From assembly GCF_004297405.1 (NCBI RefSeq), contig NZ_SCVC01000011.1:248001-312000 (forward strand): 64,000 nucleotides of DNA, given 5' to 3'. Positions 43,227 to 52,106 of the stretch are shown here, piece by piece. This DNA comes from Reyranella sp. Lineage in GTDB: Bacteria; Pseudomonadota; Alphaproteobacteria; Reyranellales; Reyranellaceae. The position numbers and the translations under genes are program-made. Within the stretch, counting starts at the first letter, position 1. Each line of letters starts with the position of its first letter. The notes under the pieces are model-generated. The model made no database searches. It was not told where the DNA came from and worked only from the letters and a program-made list of their open reading frames with translations.

Positions 43227-43765
43227 CGACTGCATCCGACGGCTACGGCCGGATCATCGCGCCTACCGAAGTGCGCTTCGAGAGGTTGCTACCGGGGCCG
43301 ATCGAAACGGTCTGGGAGTTTCTCACCGACGCGAAGAGGCGTGGCGAATGGCTGGCGCCCGGACCCATGGAGCTCAGGGTCGGCGGCAAGGTCAAACTCT
43401 TCTTCAAGCACGCCGATCTCTCGCCTCATCAGGCGCCGGCGCCGGAGAAGTACAAGAGCCTCGACACCAAGGGGCACGAGAGCGACCACGAGATCACGCA
43501 GATCGATCCGCCGCGCCTGCTGGCCATGACCTGGCCGAAGAGCTCGGAAGTGATCTTCGAGCTGAAGCCCCAAGGCAGCCAGGTTCTGCTGACGGTGACG
43601 CATCGCCGATTGGCGAGCCGCGAGGAGATGGTCGACGTCAGTGGTGGTTGGCATACGCATCTCGACATCCTGGTCGAGCGCGCCAACGGGCGGACGCCTC
43701 CTGCCTTCTGGATCGTATTTGGCGATATCGAGCAGGCGTACGAAAAGCGCTATCCCAAAGACTAA
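43223..43765 (+). CDS. SRPBCC (AHSA1-like) domain protein
   Basis: The 180-residue product has the AHSA1/START-like fold: VRFERLLPGPIETVWEFLTD at the start, KRRGEWLAPGPMELRVGGKV, then ITQIDPPRLLAMTW, and the final helix (GGWHTHLDILVERANG). These proteins hold a hydrophobic ligand in a cleft. In ArsR/AHSA1 pairs the ligand and role are usually unknown. Translation is coupled to the ArsR gene. The ligand could be a compound handled by the nearby VOC protein; that is only context. Confidence 0.88.
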   Translation: MTTASDGYGRIIAPTEVRFERLLPGPIETVWEFLTDAKRRGEWLAPGPMELRVGGKVKLFFKHADLSPHQAPAPEKYKSLDTKGHESDHEITQIDPPRLLAMTWPKSSEVIFELKPQGSQVLLTVTHRRLASREEMVDVSGGWHTHLDILVERANGRTPPAFWIVFGDIEQAYEKRYPKD

Positions 43766-43806
43766 ATTGGTGTTTCAGACTGCCCATATTCTCTCTGTGC
43801 CGCCGC

Positions 43807-43839
43807 ACTCTCGCGAATATAATCCGTGAACGCGAGAGT
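43807..43839. promoter_or_regulatory. Inverted repeat flanking a consensus -10 box before the LuxR gene
   Basis: ACTCTCGCG and CGCGAGAGT are perfect 9-bp arms separated by 15 bases. The loop holds TATAAT (43818-43823), a perfect -10 hexamer. No good -35 is visible, which fits an activated promoter. The arrangement places an operator directly over the promoter of the LuxR-family gene. Confidence 0.55.
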
Positions 43840-43873
43840 CGACGGCCGCGAGGCTTGGTAGCGGGAGAAGTTT

Positions 43874-45034
43874 TTGGCGGCGATGGACAACACGAAGCTG
43901 TTAGAGACCATCGGCGCCCTTTACGACTGCGTTGCCGAGCCTGATCTCTGGCAAGCCGCCCTGGGCCGGGTCACGGAGATGACGGACAGCGTCCTGACCA
44001 TGCTGGCCGTCATGGATCCATCGAAGAAGACAGCGCGGTTCTCGGCGGTCCATGGTGACCCGACCGTGCTTGAGCCGCTAGTTACCACTTACGCCGCTCA
44101 TGTGCCGTTCTATTCGATCCTGTCCAAGTTCGAACTCGACGTGCCGCTCGATTTCGATGCGCTGTGCCGCCTGTACGGTCCGGAAGGCTACGACGTCTGG
44201 TACGCAAGTCGCACCTATACGGAATGGATGCAGCCCAATCGCTTTCGTACGGGGTTCAATCTTGCGGTGATGAAGCGTGACGAGTTTGTCGGTGCGCTCA
44301 CCACCATCACCCGTGACGACACGCCGGCGACGCCGGCCAGCAAGGCGCGGCTGGCGCAGCTCGCCCCGCACATCCGGCGTGCCGTGAGCATCACGGATTT
44401 GTTCGAGGTGGAACGGCGCAGATCCAGGGTCTTCCAGGAAGTGATCGACAACCTGGCTCATCCCGTCTTCATCGTGACGAGCGACATGCGTCTCCTCTAC
44501 GCCAACACGGCGGCCGAGGTTCTCCTGCGGGACGAAGCGTTCATCCGGCAGGCCGAAGGCCGGCTCACCATCGCCTATGCGCCGGCGCAAGCGTCGATCG
44601 CTCATGCTGTGGAACTCGGGCACCGCGATGAGTTCCTGCTCGGGACGGCCGGGATCGGCGTACCGCTCGTCAAGATGGAGCGACCCTCGATCGTCCATGT
44701 GCTGCCGCTGAACCGGCGTCACAACACGATCATGTCGCCTCAGGCCACAGCAGCGATCTTCATCGCAGCACCCGGGACCAATCCCATCCCGGCCATCGAG
44801 GCGATCGCGGCCTTGTTCGGATTGACCGCGGCCGAGAAGCGAGTCGCTGCCCTGGCGGCCGAAGGCATGACGCGCAGCGAGATCGCCAAGGCGAACGGCG
44901 TGTCCGACCATACCGTGAAGAGCCAGCTCGGCGTCGTCTACGACAAGACCGGCACCCGCGATCAACGGCAGTTGCAATTGCTGATGCGTGAACTCACGCC
45001 TCCGATCAGGACTGGCCGGCCGGACGAGACCTGA
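43874..45034 (+). CDS. LuxR-family regulator with PAS-like sensor region
   Basis: The 386-residue protein ends with a LuxR helix-turn-helix (LTAAEKRVAALAAEGMTRSEIAKANGVSDHTVKSQLGVVYDKTG). The first 300 residues hold no acyl-homoserine-lactone domain. A PAS-like stretch (VFIVTSDMRLLYANTAAEVLL) lies near 200. The TTG at 43874 was chosen because GGAG lies 6 bases upstream; the ATG at 43883 would be too far from it. It is followed by the autotransporter gene and may control it. Confidence 0.85.
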   Translation: MAAMDNTKLLETIGALYDCVAEPDLWQAALGRVTEMTDSVLTMLAVMDPSKKTARFSAVHGDPTVLEPLVTTYAAHVPFYSILSKFELDVPLDFDALCRLYGPEGYDVWYASRTYTEWMQPNRFRTGFNLAVMKRDEFVGALTTITRDDTPATPASKARLAQLAPHIRRAVSITDLFEVERRRSRVFQEVIDNLAHPVFIVTSDMRLLYANTAAEVLLRDEAFIRQAEGRLTIAYAPAQASIAHAVELGHRDEFLLGTAGIGVPLVKMERPSIVHVLPLNRRHNTIMSPQATAAIFIAAPGTNPIPAIEAIAALFGLTAAEKRVAALAAEGMTRSEIAKANGVSDHTVKSQLGVVYDKTGTRDQRQLQLLMRELTPPIRTGRPDET

Positions 45035-45049
45035 ACCGAGTTCGTCGTA

Positions 45050-45073
45050 GGCATCACCCTATAGGGCGATGCC
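45050..45073 (+). other. Hairpin between the LuxR and autotransporter genes
   Basis: GGCATC-A-CCC, loop TATA, GGG-C-GATGCC forms a stem with one mismatch 16 bases after the LuxR stop. No T run follows, so it may be a weak terminator or a leader hairpin for the autotransporter message. Confidence 0.35.
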
Positions 45074-45130
45074 GGCCCCATCGACCATCCGATATTGCCT
45101 CCCGCCGGTTCGTCGTCGGGGAGAGTACAA

Positions 45131-47737
45131 GTGTCGGTCACTCGTTGGAAATCTCGCAGAAGCACGGTGCCGATGGCCATATCGGCGTTCGCCTTGGCAG
45201 CCACGGCAACGTCGGCATCGGCGCAGAGCCTCTGGACGGGGGCCATCGACAACGACTGGTTCAAGGCCGGAAACTGGAATCCGGCTGGCGTGCCGGCCGA
45301 CAATGCCTGGATCGACAAAACTGGCCCGAATACCGTCATCGATGGTGGCGCGGCATCGGTGACAGGCGCCGTCACGGTGGGTCATACGGCAGGCTCGCTC
45401 GGCATGCTGACCATTCGCAACGGTGGTTCGCTCGTCAGCGCAAACGGTTACATCGGGCAGGAGGGCGCCACGGCCGGCATCGTGACGGTCGATGCCGCCT
45501 CCTGGAAGGTCGATAGTGCCTTTTATGTCGGCATGGCCGGTGGCGGTTCGGTCCTCGTTTGGAATGGCGGCAAACTGATAACCAACTATACGAATATCGC
45601 CGATCAAAGTACCTCCAGCGGCAGTGTTGTCGTCGATGGTGTCGGATCCGCCTGGAACAATGTCCAGGAAATCGAGGTCGGCCGCAGCGGCAATGGCAGG
45701 CTTCTGATCAGTAACGGCGGCGTCGTGATCAGCGCGGGCGCAAGGCTCGGCCTGAATCCCGATGCCGAGGGTATTTTGACGGTAGACGGCATCGGGTCAC
45801 GTTGGCACAACTCGCAAGGTTTCAAGTTTGGTGATTTCGGCAACGCCACGGTGACGATCCGCAATGGCGGCACGATATCGGCCCCGCTTGGGATCATCCT
45901 CGCGGAGAAAGCAACCTCGGTGGCGACGCTTAACTTCGGCGCGGCGGCAGGCGACGCTCCGGTCGCGCCGGGCACTGTGACCGTAACTGCGATCAAGTTC
46001 GGCGATGGCGACGGCACGATCGTCTTCAACCATACGAGTGCCGCTTACTCTTTCTCTCCTCTTTTCATCGGCCAGGGCCGCATCGATCAGATGGCTGGCA
46101 CGACGATCCTGACCGGGAGTTCCGCCGGCTTTTCCGGTCTGACAAACGTGAGTGGCGGCCAGCTCATCGTCAACGGTACGTTGCTCGGGACGACGTTCGT
46201 GACGGGCGGCGTTCTCGGCGGCACCGGGACGGTGGGCTATCTCGAGCCTAAGATCGGGGGCACGGTTGCGCCGGGCAACGGCTCGATCGGCACGCTGACG
46301 GTGACCAACCATTACGGTCAAGCGCCAGGCTCGATCTATCAGGTCGACCTCGCTTCGAGCGGTGTGAGCGACCGGCTCGTCGTGGGCGGCATCGCGCAGT
46401 TTCTCAATGGCTCGATGCTTCAGATCGCCAAGGCGGACAGCGGACCCTACGTCGCCGGCACGCGCTACACCGTGGTCACGGCCGCTACCAATATATCCGG
46501 GACGTACACACTCACCGGCGACACACAGATCTCGGCGTTCCTGGGATTCGCCGCCGCCTACGATAACAACAACGTCTATGTCGACGTCCTGCAGACCCGT
46601 TCCTTGACGGCAGCAGCCCAGACCGCGAACCAGCTCAATACAGCGGCCGGTCTCGGAACGTTGCCGGCGTCGGGGGCGCTTTCCACTGCCATCCTCAACC
46701 TCCCGAGCGACGCAGCGGCTCGTGTAGCTTTCGATCAGCTTTCGGGAGAGGTCCACGCCTCGATCAAAAGCGTCCTGATCTCCGACAGCCAGTTCTTGCG
46801 CGATGCCGCGTTCGGCCGTCTGCGCAGCGCTTCCGGCAGTCCGGGGACGGCAATGGCGCCGACCGTGGCCCAGGCTGAATGTGAGGCGGCGACATCATGC
46901 GCGACCATGGATCGCGTGACGTTCTGGACACGAGCCTTTGGCTCCTGGGGCCGATGGAACAGCGACGGCAATGCTGCCACGCTGTGGCGCGACACGGGCG
47001 GCTTCTTCCTGGGCGCCGACATTCCCGTAATCGAGGATCGGGGACGTGTCGGCCTCCTTGTCGGTTACAGCCGGTCGAGCTTTCAGGTCAGTGACCGCAA
47101 CTCTTCCGGCACCAGCGATAACTTCCATCTTGGCTTCTATGGTGGGACACAATGGGGCGATCTCGCCCTTCGCCTGGGCGTTGCCCAGACATGGCATACG
47201 CTCTCGACCAGCCGTTCGATTGCCTTCCCTGGCTTCACTGACACAACCAAGGGCAACTACACCGCTGGTACTACCCAGGTGTTCGGTGAGTTGGGTTACG
47301 GTCTGGAGATGGGTTGGGCCTCCTTCGAGCCTTTTGCCAACGTGGGCTATGTGAGCCTTCGGACTGATGGCTTCAGCGAGACGGGTGGCGCCGCCGCCTT
47401 GTCGAGCTGGGGATCGGTCGCGAATGCCACCTTCACCACTCTCGGGATGCGGGCCTCGACTGATTTCACGCTGGGCAATGTCAATGCGGTGGCGAAGGCG
47501 AGCGCCGGTTGGCGGCATGCTTTTGGTGGCACGACTCCCGCCGCGACCTTTGCTTTCGCCGGTGGTGGACCATTCAACGTGTTGGGTGTTCCGATCGCAC
47601 AGGATGCCGCTGTCATCGAAGCAGGATTCGATTTCCGTCTCGCACCCAACGCCACCTTAGGGATCTCCTATGGCGGACAGTTCGGTTCCGGCACGCTCGA
47701 CCAATCCGTCCGCGGAAACCTCAGCATCAAGTTCTGA
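45131..47737 (+). CDS. Type Va autotransporter with T5SS/PEP-CTERM-type passenger repeats
   Basis: From the GTG at 45131 (GGGGAGAG 5 bases upstream) the product is 868 residues. A signal peptide (hydrophobic core AISAFALAATATSAS, cut near SAQS) is followed by passenger repeats of the pattern G-x-LTIRNGGS... VTVDAASW (about residues 70-290). Passenger beta-helix sequence with GGVLGGTGTVG and VAPGNGSIGTL comes next. The linker is FDQLSGEVHASIKSVLISDSQFLRDA (about 545-570), then a 12-strand beta-barrel ending in aromatic F (GNLSIKF). It would display or release the passenger on the cell surface, perhaps as an adhesin. The TTG at 45095 is a less likely start. Confidence 0.9.
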   Translation: MSVTRWKSRRSTVPMAISAFALAATATSASAQSLWTGAIDNDWFKAGNWNPAGVPADNAWIDKTGPNTVIDGGAASVTGAVTVGHTAGSLGMLTIRNGGSLVSANGYIGQEGATAGIVTVDAASWKVDSAFYVGMAGGGSVLVWNGGKLITNYTNIADQSTSSGSVVVDGVGSAWNNVQEIEVGRSGNGRLLISNGGVVISAGARLGLNPDAEGILTVDGIGSRWHNSQGFKFGDFGNATVTIRNGGTISAPLGIILAEKATSVATLNFGAAAGDAPVAPGTVTVTAIKFGDGDGTIVFNHTSAAYSFSPLFIGQGRIDQMAGTTILTGSSAGFSGLTNVSGGQLIVNGTLLGTTFVTGGVLGGTGTVGYLEPKIGGTVAPGNGSIGTLTVTNHYGQAPGSIYQVDLASSGVSDRLVVGGIAQFLNGSMLQIAKADSGPYVAGTRYTVVTAATNISGTYTLTGDTQISAFLGFAAAYDNNNVYVDVLQTRSLTAAAQTANQLNTAAGLGTLPASGALSTAILNLPSDAAARVAFDQLSGEVHASIKSVLISDSQFLRDAAFGRLRSASGSPGTAMAPTVAQAECEAATSCATMDRVTFWTRAFGSWGRWNSDGNAATLWRDTGGFFLGADIPVIEDRGRVGLLVGYSRSSFQVSDRNSSGTSDNFHLGFYGGTQWGDLALRLGVAQTWHTLSTSRSIAFPGFTDTTKGNYTAGTTQVFGELGYGLEMGWASFEPFANVGYVSLRTDGFSETGGAAALSSWGSVANATFTTLGMRASTDFTLGNVNAVAKASAGWRHAFGGTTPAATFAFAGGGPFNVLGVPIAQDAAVIEAGFDFRLAPNATLGISYGGQFGSGTLDQSVRGNLSIKF

Positions 47738-47759
47738 TCGATGCGAGGCGCCAGTCGCG

Positions 47760-48143
47760 TTACGGGTTCGCGATCTGGTGCTCGTACTGTGGTTCGTCGC
47801 TGAAGATGACCAGGCTGCGAGCATAAGTTTCGCGCTCCAGACACGCCCGGTAGTCTGTCGTGGTCGGCGCCAGCCCATACTCCATGCAGGCGTCGCGCGA
47901 GTCGGCTGTCATGCGCGCCAGCGAGTAGGCCAGTTCCGGCTTGCCCCACTCGAGTGCACGTGTGGCCTGCGACAGGCAATATTCATAACCGGCTGACGAG
48001 GACCCGATGCCTTGTCCCAAGCAAATACGATCAGCCTGGCTTTGGGCCGATGCCGGCGGCGCTGACGGAACGATAGAAGCTGCGACGGCAACGAGAAGTG
48101 TGGTGCCGAGGGCGAGAGCGGCCCAATGGTGGGTACGAGTCAT
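47760..48143 (-). CDS. Secreted four-cysteine protein of unknown function
   Basis: The 127-residue product has a signal peptide (TTLLVAVAASIVPSAPPASAQ). The mature part shows a repeated cysteine pattern: RICLGQG, YEYCLSQA, DACMEYGL, YRACLERE. Four spaced cysteines suggest two disulfides in the periplasm. GGAGG lies just before the ATG at 48143; the longer frame is an artefact. No family name comes to mind. It is convergent with the autotransporter gene and divergent from the exporter-like gene. Confidence 0.65.
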   Translation of the reverse strand: MTRTHHWAALALGTTLLVAVAASIVPSAPPASAQSQADRICLGQGIGSSSAGYEYCLSQATRALEWGKPELAYSLARMTADSRDACMEYGLAPTTTDYRACLERETYARSLVIFSDEPQYEHQIANP

Positions 48144-48254
48144 GGACTCCTCCACGCTGATGAATTGAAAGTGGTACCTAAGGAACGCGTCGGCAAGGGG
48201 ACGGTTGCCCTTGTCCACTTTCCGCCGCATTCACGGCATGGTTCCTTGTCGGGA

Positions 48255-49367
48255 ATGATTTTGTCCCGCCTTGAGGTCCTTCGACGCTGGTTGCGTGCGC
48301 GCACCCGTGCCTATCGCGTGCAACTGGCGCTCACCTTGCGGATGACCCTGGCGGCGATCCTGAGCCTCATCCTGGCCCAGGCCCTCGATCTCCCGCTGCC
48401 GCTCTGGACGGTGCTGACGGCACTGATCGTGACGCAGATGAGCGTTGGTCGGTCCCTCAAGGCTTCGATCGATTACATGCTGAGCACGGTTGCCGGCACG
48501 ATCTATGGCGGTGCGCTGGCCATCCTGATTCCGCATCAAAGTGAATGGTCACTCCTCCTGGTTCTGTTCCTGGCCGTAGCACCTCTGGCCTTGCTGGCTG
48601 CACTCAAGCGCAATCTCAACGCCGTACCGGTCGCGTCGATCATCATCGTGCTGATGCCGGCCATCGCCCATACCAGCGGCCCCTTCGACACCGCGGTCTA
48701 TCGCGTGCTCGAAGTATCGCTGGGTGTGATCGTGGGGTTCCTGGTGTCCTTCCTCGTTCTCCCGGCAGGCGGCCACCGGTTGGCCCGTCAGGAAGCGGCC
48801 CGCGTGCTCGATCTCCTGGCCAAGGTGCTCGCGCGCCTGCTGCCGGGACCAATGGCCGATGTGGAGGCCGAAGAGTTACGGCAGCTCTATGACCGCATCG
48901 GTCAGGCTCTCGGCGACCTGACTGTGAGCGCCACTGAGGGCGAGCATGAGCGCTCCGCCGGACTCTCCGCCGAACCCGATGTTCGCCCGTTGCGCCAGAC
49001 GCTGGCGCGCTTGCGCCATGACGTGATCACGCTCCGCCGTATCGTGCGCGGTGAATCCTTGCCCGAGCCGCTACAGTCGCGGCTCACGCCCAAACTTGTC
49101 GAGGTCGGTCGCGCAGGCGGTGAATATTTGAGGGCAGCGGGCATCGAGCTGCTGGCCCGCCGTCTGCCTCCCTCCGCCGATCGCCTGGAGGCGGCATTCG
49201 TTGCCGCCGCCGCCGAGATTGCGGCACAGCGCGGCGAAGGGCTGACGCGCGGCCTGTCCGACGACATGGTCGGCCGCTTCTTCGCGCTGAGCTTCGCGCT
49301 CGAACAGTTGCGGCAGAACCTGCGCCAGCTCGGCCGCGAGATCGAGCGCTCGGCTCGCGCTCAGTAG
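48255..49367 (+). CDS. FUSC/aromatic-acid-exporter-family membrane protein
   Basis: The 370-residue protein begins with a basic leader (RRWLRARTRAYRVQLALTL). About six membrane segments in the first half follow the FUSC pattern (AILSLILAQALDLPLPLWTVLTALIV and GTIYGGALAILIP). A long helical cytoplasmic half follows. This fits the aromatic acid exporter (ArAE) or FUSC-like group, which exports aromatic carboxylates. The ATG at 48255 is the first in frame after the divergent gene's start. The last 7 bases overlap the convergent acyl-CoA dehydrogenase gene. Confidence 0.82.
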   Translation: MILSRLEVLRRWLRARTRAYRVQLALTLRMTLAAILSLILAQALDLPLPLWTVLTALIVTQMSVGRSLKASIDYMLSTVAGTIYGGALAILIPHQSEWSLLLVLFLAVAPLALLAALKRNLNAVPVASIIIVLMPAIAHTSGPFDTAVYRVLEVSLGVIVGFLVSFLVLPAGGHRLARQEAARVLDLLAKVLARLLPGPMADVEAEELRQLYDRIGQALGDLTVSATEGEHERSAGLSAEPDVRPLRQTLARLRHDVITLRRIVRGESLPEPLQSRLTPKLVEVGRAGGEYLRAAGIELLARRLPPSADRLEAAFVAAAAEIAAQRGEGLTRGLSDDMVGRFFALSFALEQLRQNLRQLGREIERSARAQ

Positions 49368-50527
49368 CTCTTGGGCAGGCCCAGCACGCGCTCCGCGACA
49401 TAGCAGAGGATGAGCTGTTCGCTCACCGGCGCGATCCGCGCGATCATCACTTCGCGCAGGAAGCGCTCGACGTGGAACTCCTTGGCGTAGCCGTAGCCGC
49501 CATGCGTCAGGATCGCCCGTTCGCAGGCGTCGTAGGCCGCACGCGCCCCGAGATACTTGGCCGAGTTCGCCTCGGCGCCGCATTCCTTGCCGTTGTCGTA
49601 GAGCCAGGCGGCCTTGAAGGCCATCAGGTTGGCGGCTTCGAGCGTCATCCAGCTCTCGGCCAGAGGATGCTGGATCGCCTGGTTCTTGCCGATGGGTCGG
49701 CCGAACACGACACGCTCCTTGGCGTACTGCGTGGCGCGGGCGAGGGCGGCCTTGCCGATGCCGATCGCCTCCGAAGCGATCAGCACGCGTTCGGGGTTCA
49801 GCCCGTGCAGGAGGTAGTGGAAGCCCTTGCCCTCCTCGCCAATGCGATCCTCGAGCGGCACCTTCAGTCCGTCGATGAACACCTGGTTGGTGTCGATCGC
49901 CTTGCGGCCCATTTTGTCGATCTCGGTGATCTCGACCTTGGAGCGGTCGAGATCGGTGTAGAAGAGCGACAGCCCGTCCGTCGGCTTCTTGCACTTCTCC
50001 TTGGGCGTGGTGCGCGCGATCAGGAGCATCTTGTCGGCGACCGAGGCGGTCGTCGTGAAGGTCTTCTTTCCGTGCACGATGTAGCCGTTGCCGTCGCGCT
50101 CGGCCTTGGTATCGAGTGCAGTGGTGTTGAGGCCGGCGTCGGGCTCGGTGACAGCGAAGCAGCCCTTGACCTTGCCTGCGATGATATCCGGCAGGATGCG
50201 CTTCTTCTGCTCTTCCGTGCCGAACACCACGATCGGGTTCGGCCCGAAGATGTTGAGATGGATTGCCGACGCGCCCTGGAGGGCGGCACCGGACTCCGCC
50301 ACCGTCTGCATGACCAGCGCTGCTTCGGTGATGCCGAGACCGGCGCCGCCATATTCCTCCGGCATGGCGATGCCCAGCCAGCCAGCGTCCGCCATCGCCT
50401 TGTAGAAGTCGTTGGGGAAGCCGCCGTCCTTGTCCTTCTTCAGCCAGTACTTGTCGTCGAACTGGGCACAGAGCTTGGCCACGCTGTCCTTGATGGCGAG
50501 CTGGTCTTCAGTGAAGGCGAATTCCAT
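49361..50527 (-). CDS. Acyl-CoA dehydrogenase (operon with SDR and hydrolase)
   Basis: The 388-residue FAD enzyme has the N-terminal FTEDQLAIKDSVAKL helix, the FAD/substrate motif CFAVTEPDAGLNTT, DGLKVPLEDRIGEEGKGF, and a C-terminal THGGYGYAKEFHVERFLREV. At the position of the usual catalytic Glu (near the YEGT segment of medium-chain enzymes) it reads IARIAPVSE, without Glu. LNPERVLIASEAIG instead offers the Glu used by isovaleryl- and long-chain-type enzymes. It is the last gene of a four-gene minus operon and starts 4 bases after the hydrolase gene. Confidence 0.9.
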   Translation of the reverse strand: MEFAFTEDQLAIKDSVAKLCAQFDDKYWLKKDKDGGFPNDFYKAMADAGWLGIAMPEEYGGAGLGITEAALVMQTVAESGAALQGASAIHLNIFGPNPIVVFGTEEQKKRILPDIIAGKVKGCFAVTEPDAGLNTTALDTKAERDGNGYIVHGKKTFTTTASVADKMLLIARTTPKEKCKKPTDGLSLFYTDLDRSKVEITEIDKMGRKAIDTNQVFIDGLKVPLEDRIGEEGKGFHYLLHGLNPERVLIASEAIGIGKAALARATQYAKERVVFGRPIGKNQAIQHPLAESWMTLEAANLMAFKAAWLYDNGKECGAEANSAKYLGARAAYDACERAILTHGGYGYAKEFHVERFLREVMIARIAPVSEQLILCYVAERVLGLPKSY

Positions 50528-50531
50528 GGTG

Positions 50532-51326
50532 TTACCTGTTGAGTCCTAGCCATTGCATCATGATCGGATTGAACTGTTCCGGCCGCTCGACATTCGGCAG
50601 GTGGCGCGCCTTGGCGATGTCTTCGTAGCGCGCCCCCGGGATCTTGGAGGCGATCAGCCTGTTGCGGTCCGGCGGCGTCGCCTGGTCGTCGTCGCCACAT
50701 ACGACGAGGGTCGGCGTCTTGATGGTGGCGAGCCGGTCCAGATAGTCGAAATTCTGGATCGCCGCAGCGCAGCCCAGGAAGCCAGGGCTCGATGTGCCGC
50801 AGATCGTCGAATGGATTTCCTTCCAGCGCTGCGGGTTCGTTCCTTTGAACTCGGCCGTGAACCAGCGTTCCATATTGCCGTCGGCTAACAGCGCCGTACC
50901 ACCCTTGCGGACGGCCGCCTTGCGCTGATCCCACAGGCCAGCCGAGTCGTCGGGCGAGGAGGGGTGCGTGTCGCAGAGCATCAACGACTTCAACCGGTCG
51001 GGATAGGCCAGCGCAAAACCCTGGCCGATCATGCCGCCGATCGACAGGCCGATGTAATGCACCTTGGCGATGCCCAGGAAATCGAGGGCGCCTTTCACGT
51101 CGGCCGCCAGCGCGTCCATCGTGTAGTCGCCGTCGACCGGCTGGCTGCCGCCGTGGCCGCGCATGTCCAGCCGCAGCACGCGATAACCGGCGGCCAGCAG
51201 CGGCACGAGCTGCTCGTTCCACATGCCGCCATCGGCCGACAGCGAATGGGTGAAGCAGACCACCGGCGCGTTCTGCGGCCCGGCGAGGTCGAAGTAGATC
51301 TTGTGGCTGTTATGGGAGAAGAGCAT
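50532..51326 (-). CDS. Alpha/beta hydrolase, 3-oxoadipate enol-lactonase-like
   Basis: The 264-residue protein has FTHSLSADGGMWNEQL (oxyanion region), RGHGGSQPVDGDYTMDALAAD, nucleophile elbow GLSIGGMIG, and the acid in VVCGDDDQATPP. The His near the end (ARHLPNVERPEQF) completes the triad. The layout matches PcaD-type lactonases, but true function could be any ester or C-C hydrolase. It lies between an SDR and an acyl-CoA dehydrogenase in one operon (9 and 4 bases), suggesting a ring- or chain-degradation route. Confidence 0.85.
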   Translation of the reverse strand: MLFSHNSHKIYFDLAGPQNAPVVCFTHSLSADGGMWNEQLVPLLAAGYRVLRLDMRGHGGSQPVDGDYTMDALAADVKGALDFLGIAKVHYIGLSIGGMIGQGFALAYPDRLKSLMLCDTHPSSPDDSAGLWDQRKAAVRKGGTALLADGNMERWFTAEFKGTNPQRWKEIHSTICGTSSPGFLGCAAAIQNFDYLDRLATIKTPTLVVCGDDDQATPPDRNRLIASKIPGARYEDIAKARHLPNVERPEQFNPIMMQWLGLNR

Positions 51327-51335
51327 GGCCTTCCC

Positions 51336-52106
51336 TCACATCGCCGAGATGCCGCCGTCGATCACGACTTCCGAGCCGGTCATGAAGCTCGATTCGTCGG
51401 AGGCGAGGAAGACGAGCGCCCAGCCCACTTCCTCGGGCCGGCCGAGGCGGCCGATCGGGACCTGCTTGCCGAGCTTCTGCTGCATCAGGTCCTGGCCGAA
51501 GCGGTCGCGATACTTGTCGAGGATCGGTGTGTCGATGAAGGTGGGATGCACCGAGTTGCAGCGGATGTTGTAGCCTGACTTGGCGCAGTGCAGCGCCACC
51601 GACTTGCTGAGGAGGCGCACGCCGGCTTTGGCCGAGTTGTAGGCCGCCATGTTGGCGCCGGCGATGATGCCGGAGATCGACGAGATGTTGATTACCGAGC
51701 CGCCCAGGCGGCTGGTGTGCTTCTTGATCTCGGAAACGCCGTGTTTGCAGCCGAGGAACACACCGTCGAGGTCGATGGCGTGGACCTTGCGCCACTCCGC
51801 GAGTTCGATCTCCTCGACGGTCTTGCTGAGGCCGATGCCGGCGGAGTTCAGCAGCACGTGCAGCGCGCCGAACTTGTCGACCGTTTCTTTGATCGCGGCC
51901 TTCCAATTGTCCTCGCTGGTGACGTCGAGCTTCACGAAATGGCCCGAAGAACCCAGCTTGTCGGCCATTGCCTTGCCGCGATCCTGTGCGATATCGGCGA
52001 CTACCACCTTGGCGCCTTCCTGCACCATCAGCGCCGCCGCGTTGGCGCCGAGACCCGATGCGCCACCCGTGATCAAGGCCACTTTGCCGGCCAGACGATC
52101 CGTCAT
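51336..52106 (-). CDS. Short-chain dehydrogenase/reductase
   Basis: The 256-residue classical SDR has the cofactor loop TGGASGLG, the acidic VADIAQDR after strand 2 (NAD preference), NSAG, the catalytic Ser in INISSISG, YNSAK as the Tyr-x-x-x-Lys, and a normal end (TGSEVVIDGG). It oxidises a secondary alcohol, for example a hydroxyacyl, cyclic or steroid alcohol. The ATG overlaps the DMT stop by 4 bases; the longer frame runs through the DMT gene and is rejected. Confidence 0.93.
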   Translation of the reverse strand: MTDRLAGKVALITGGASGLGANAAALMVQEGAKVVVADIAQDRGKAMADKLGSSGHFVKLDVTSEDNWKAAIKETVDKFGALHVLLNSAGIGLSKTVEEIELAEWRKVHAIDLDGVFLGCKHGVSEIKKHTSRLGGSVINISSISGIIAGANMAAYNSAKAGVRLLSKSVALHCAKSGYNIRCNSVHPTFIDTPILDKYRDRFGQDLMQQKLGKQVPIGRLGRPEEVGWALVFLASDESSFMTGSEVVIDGGISAM

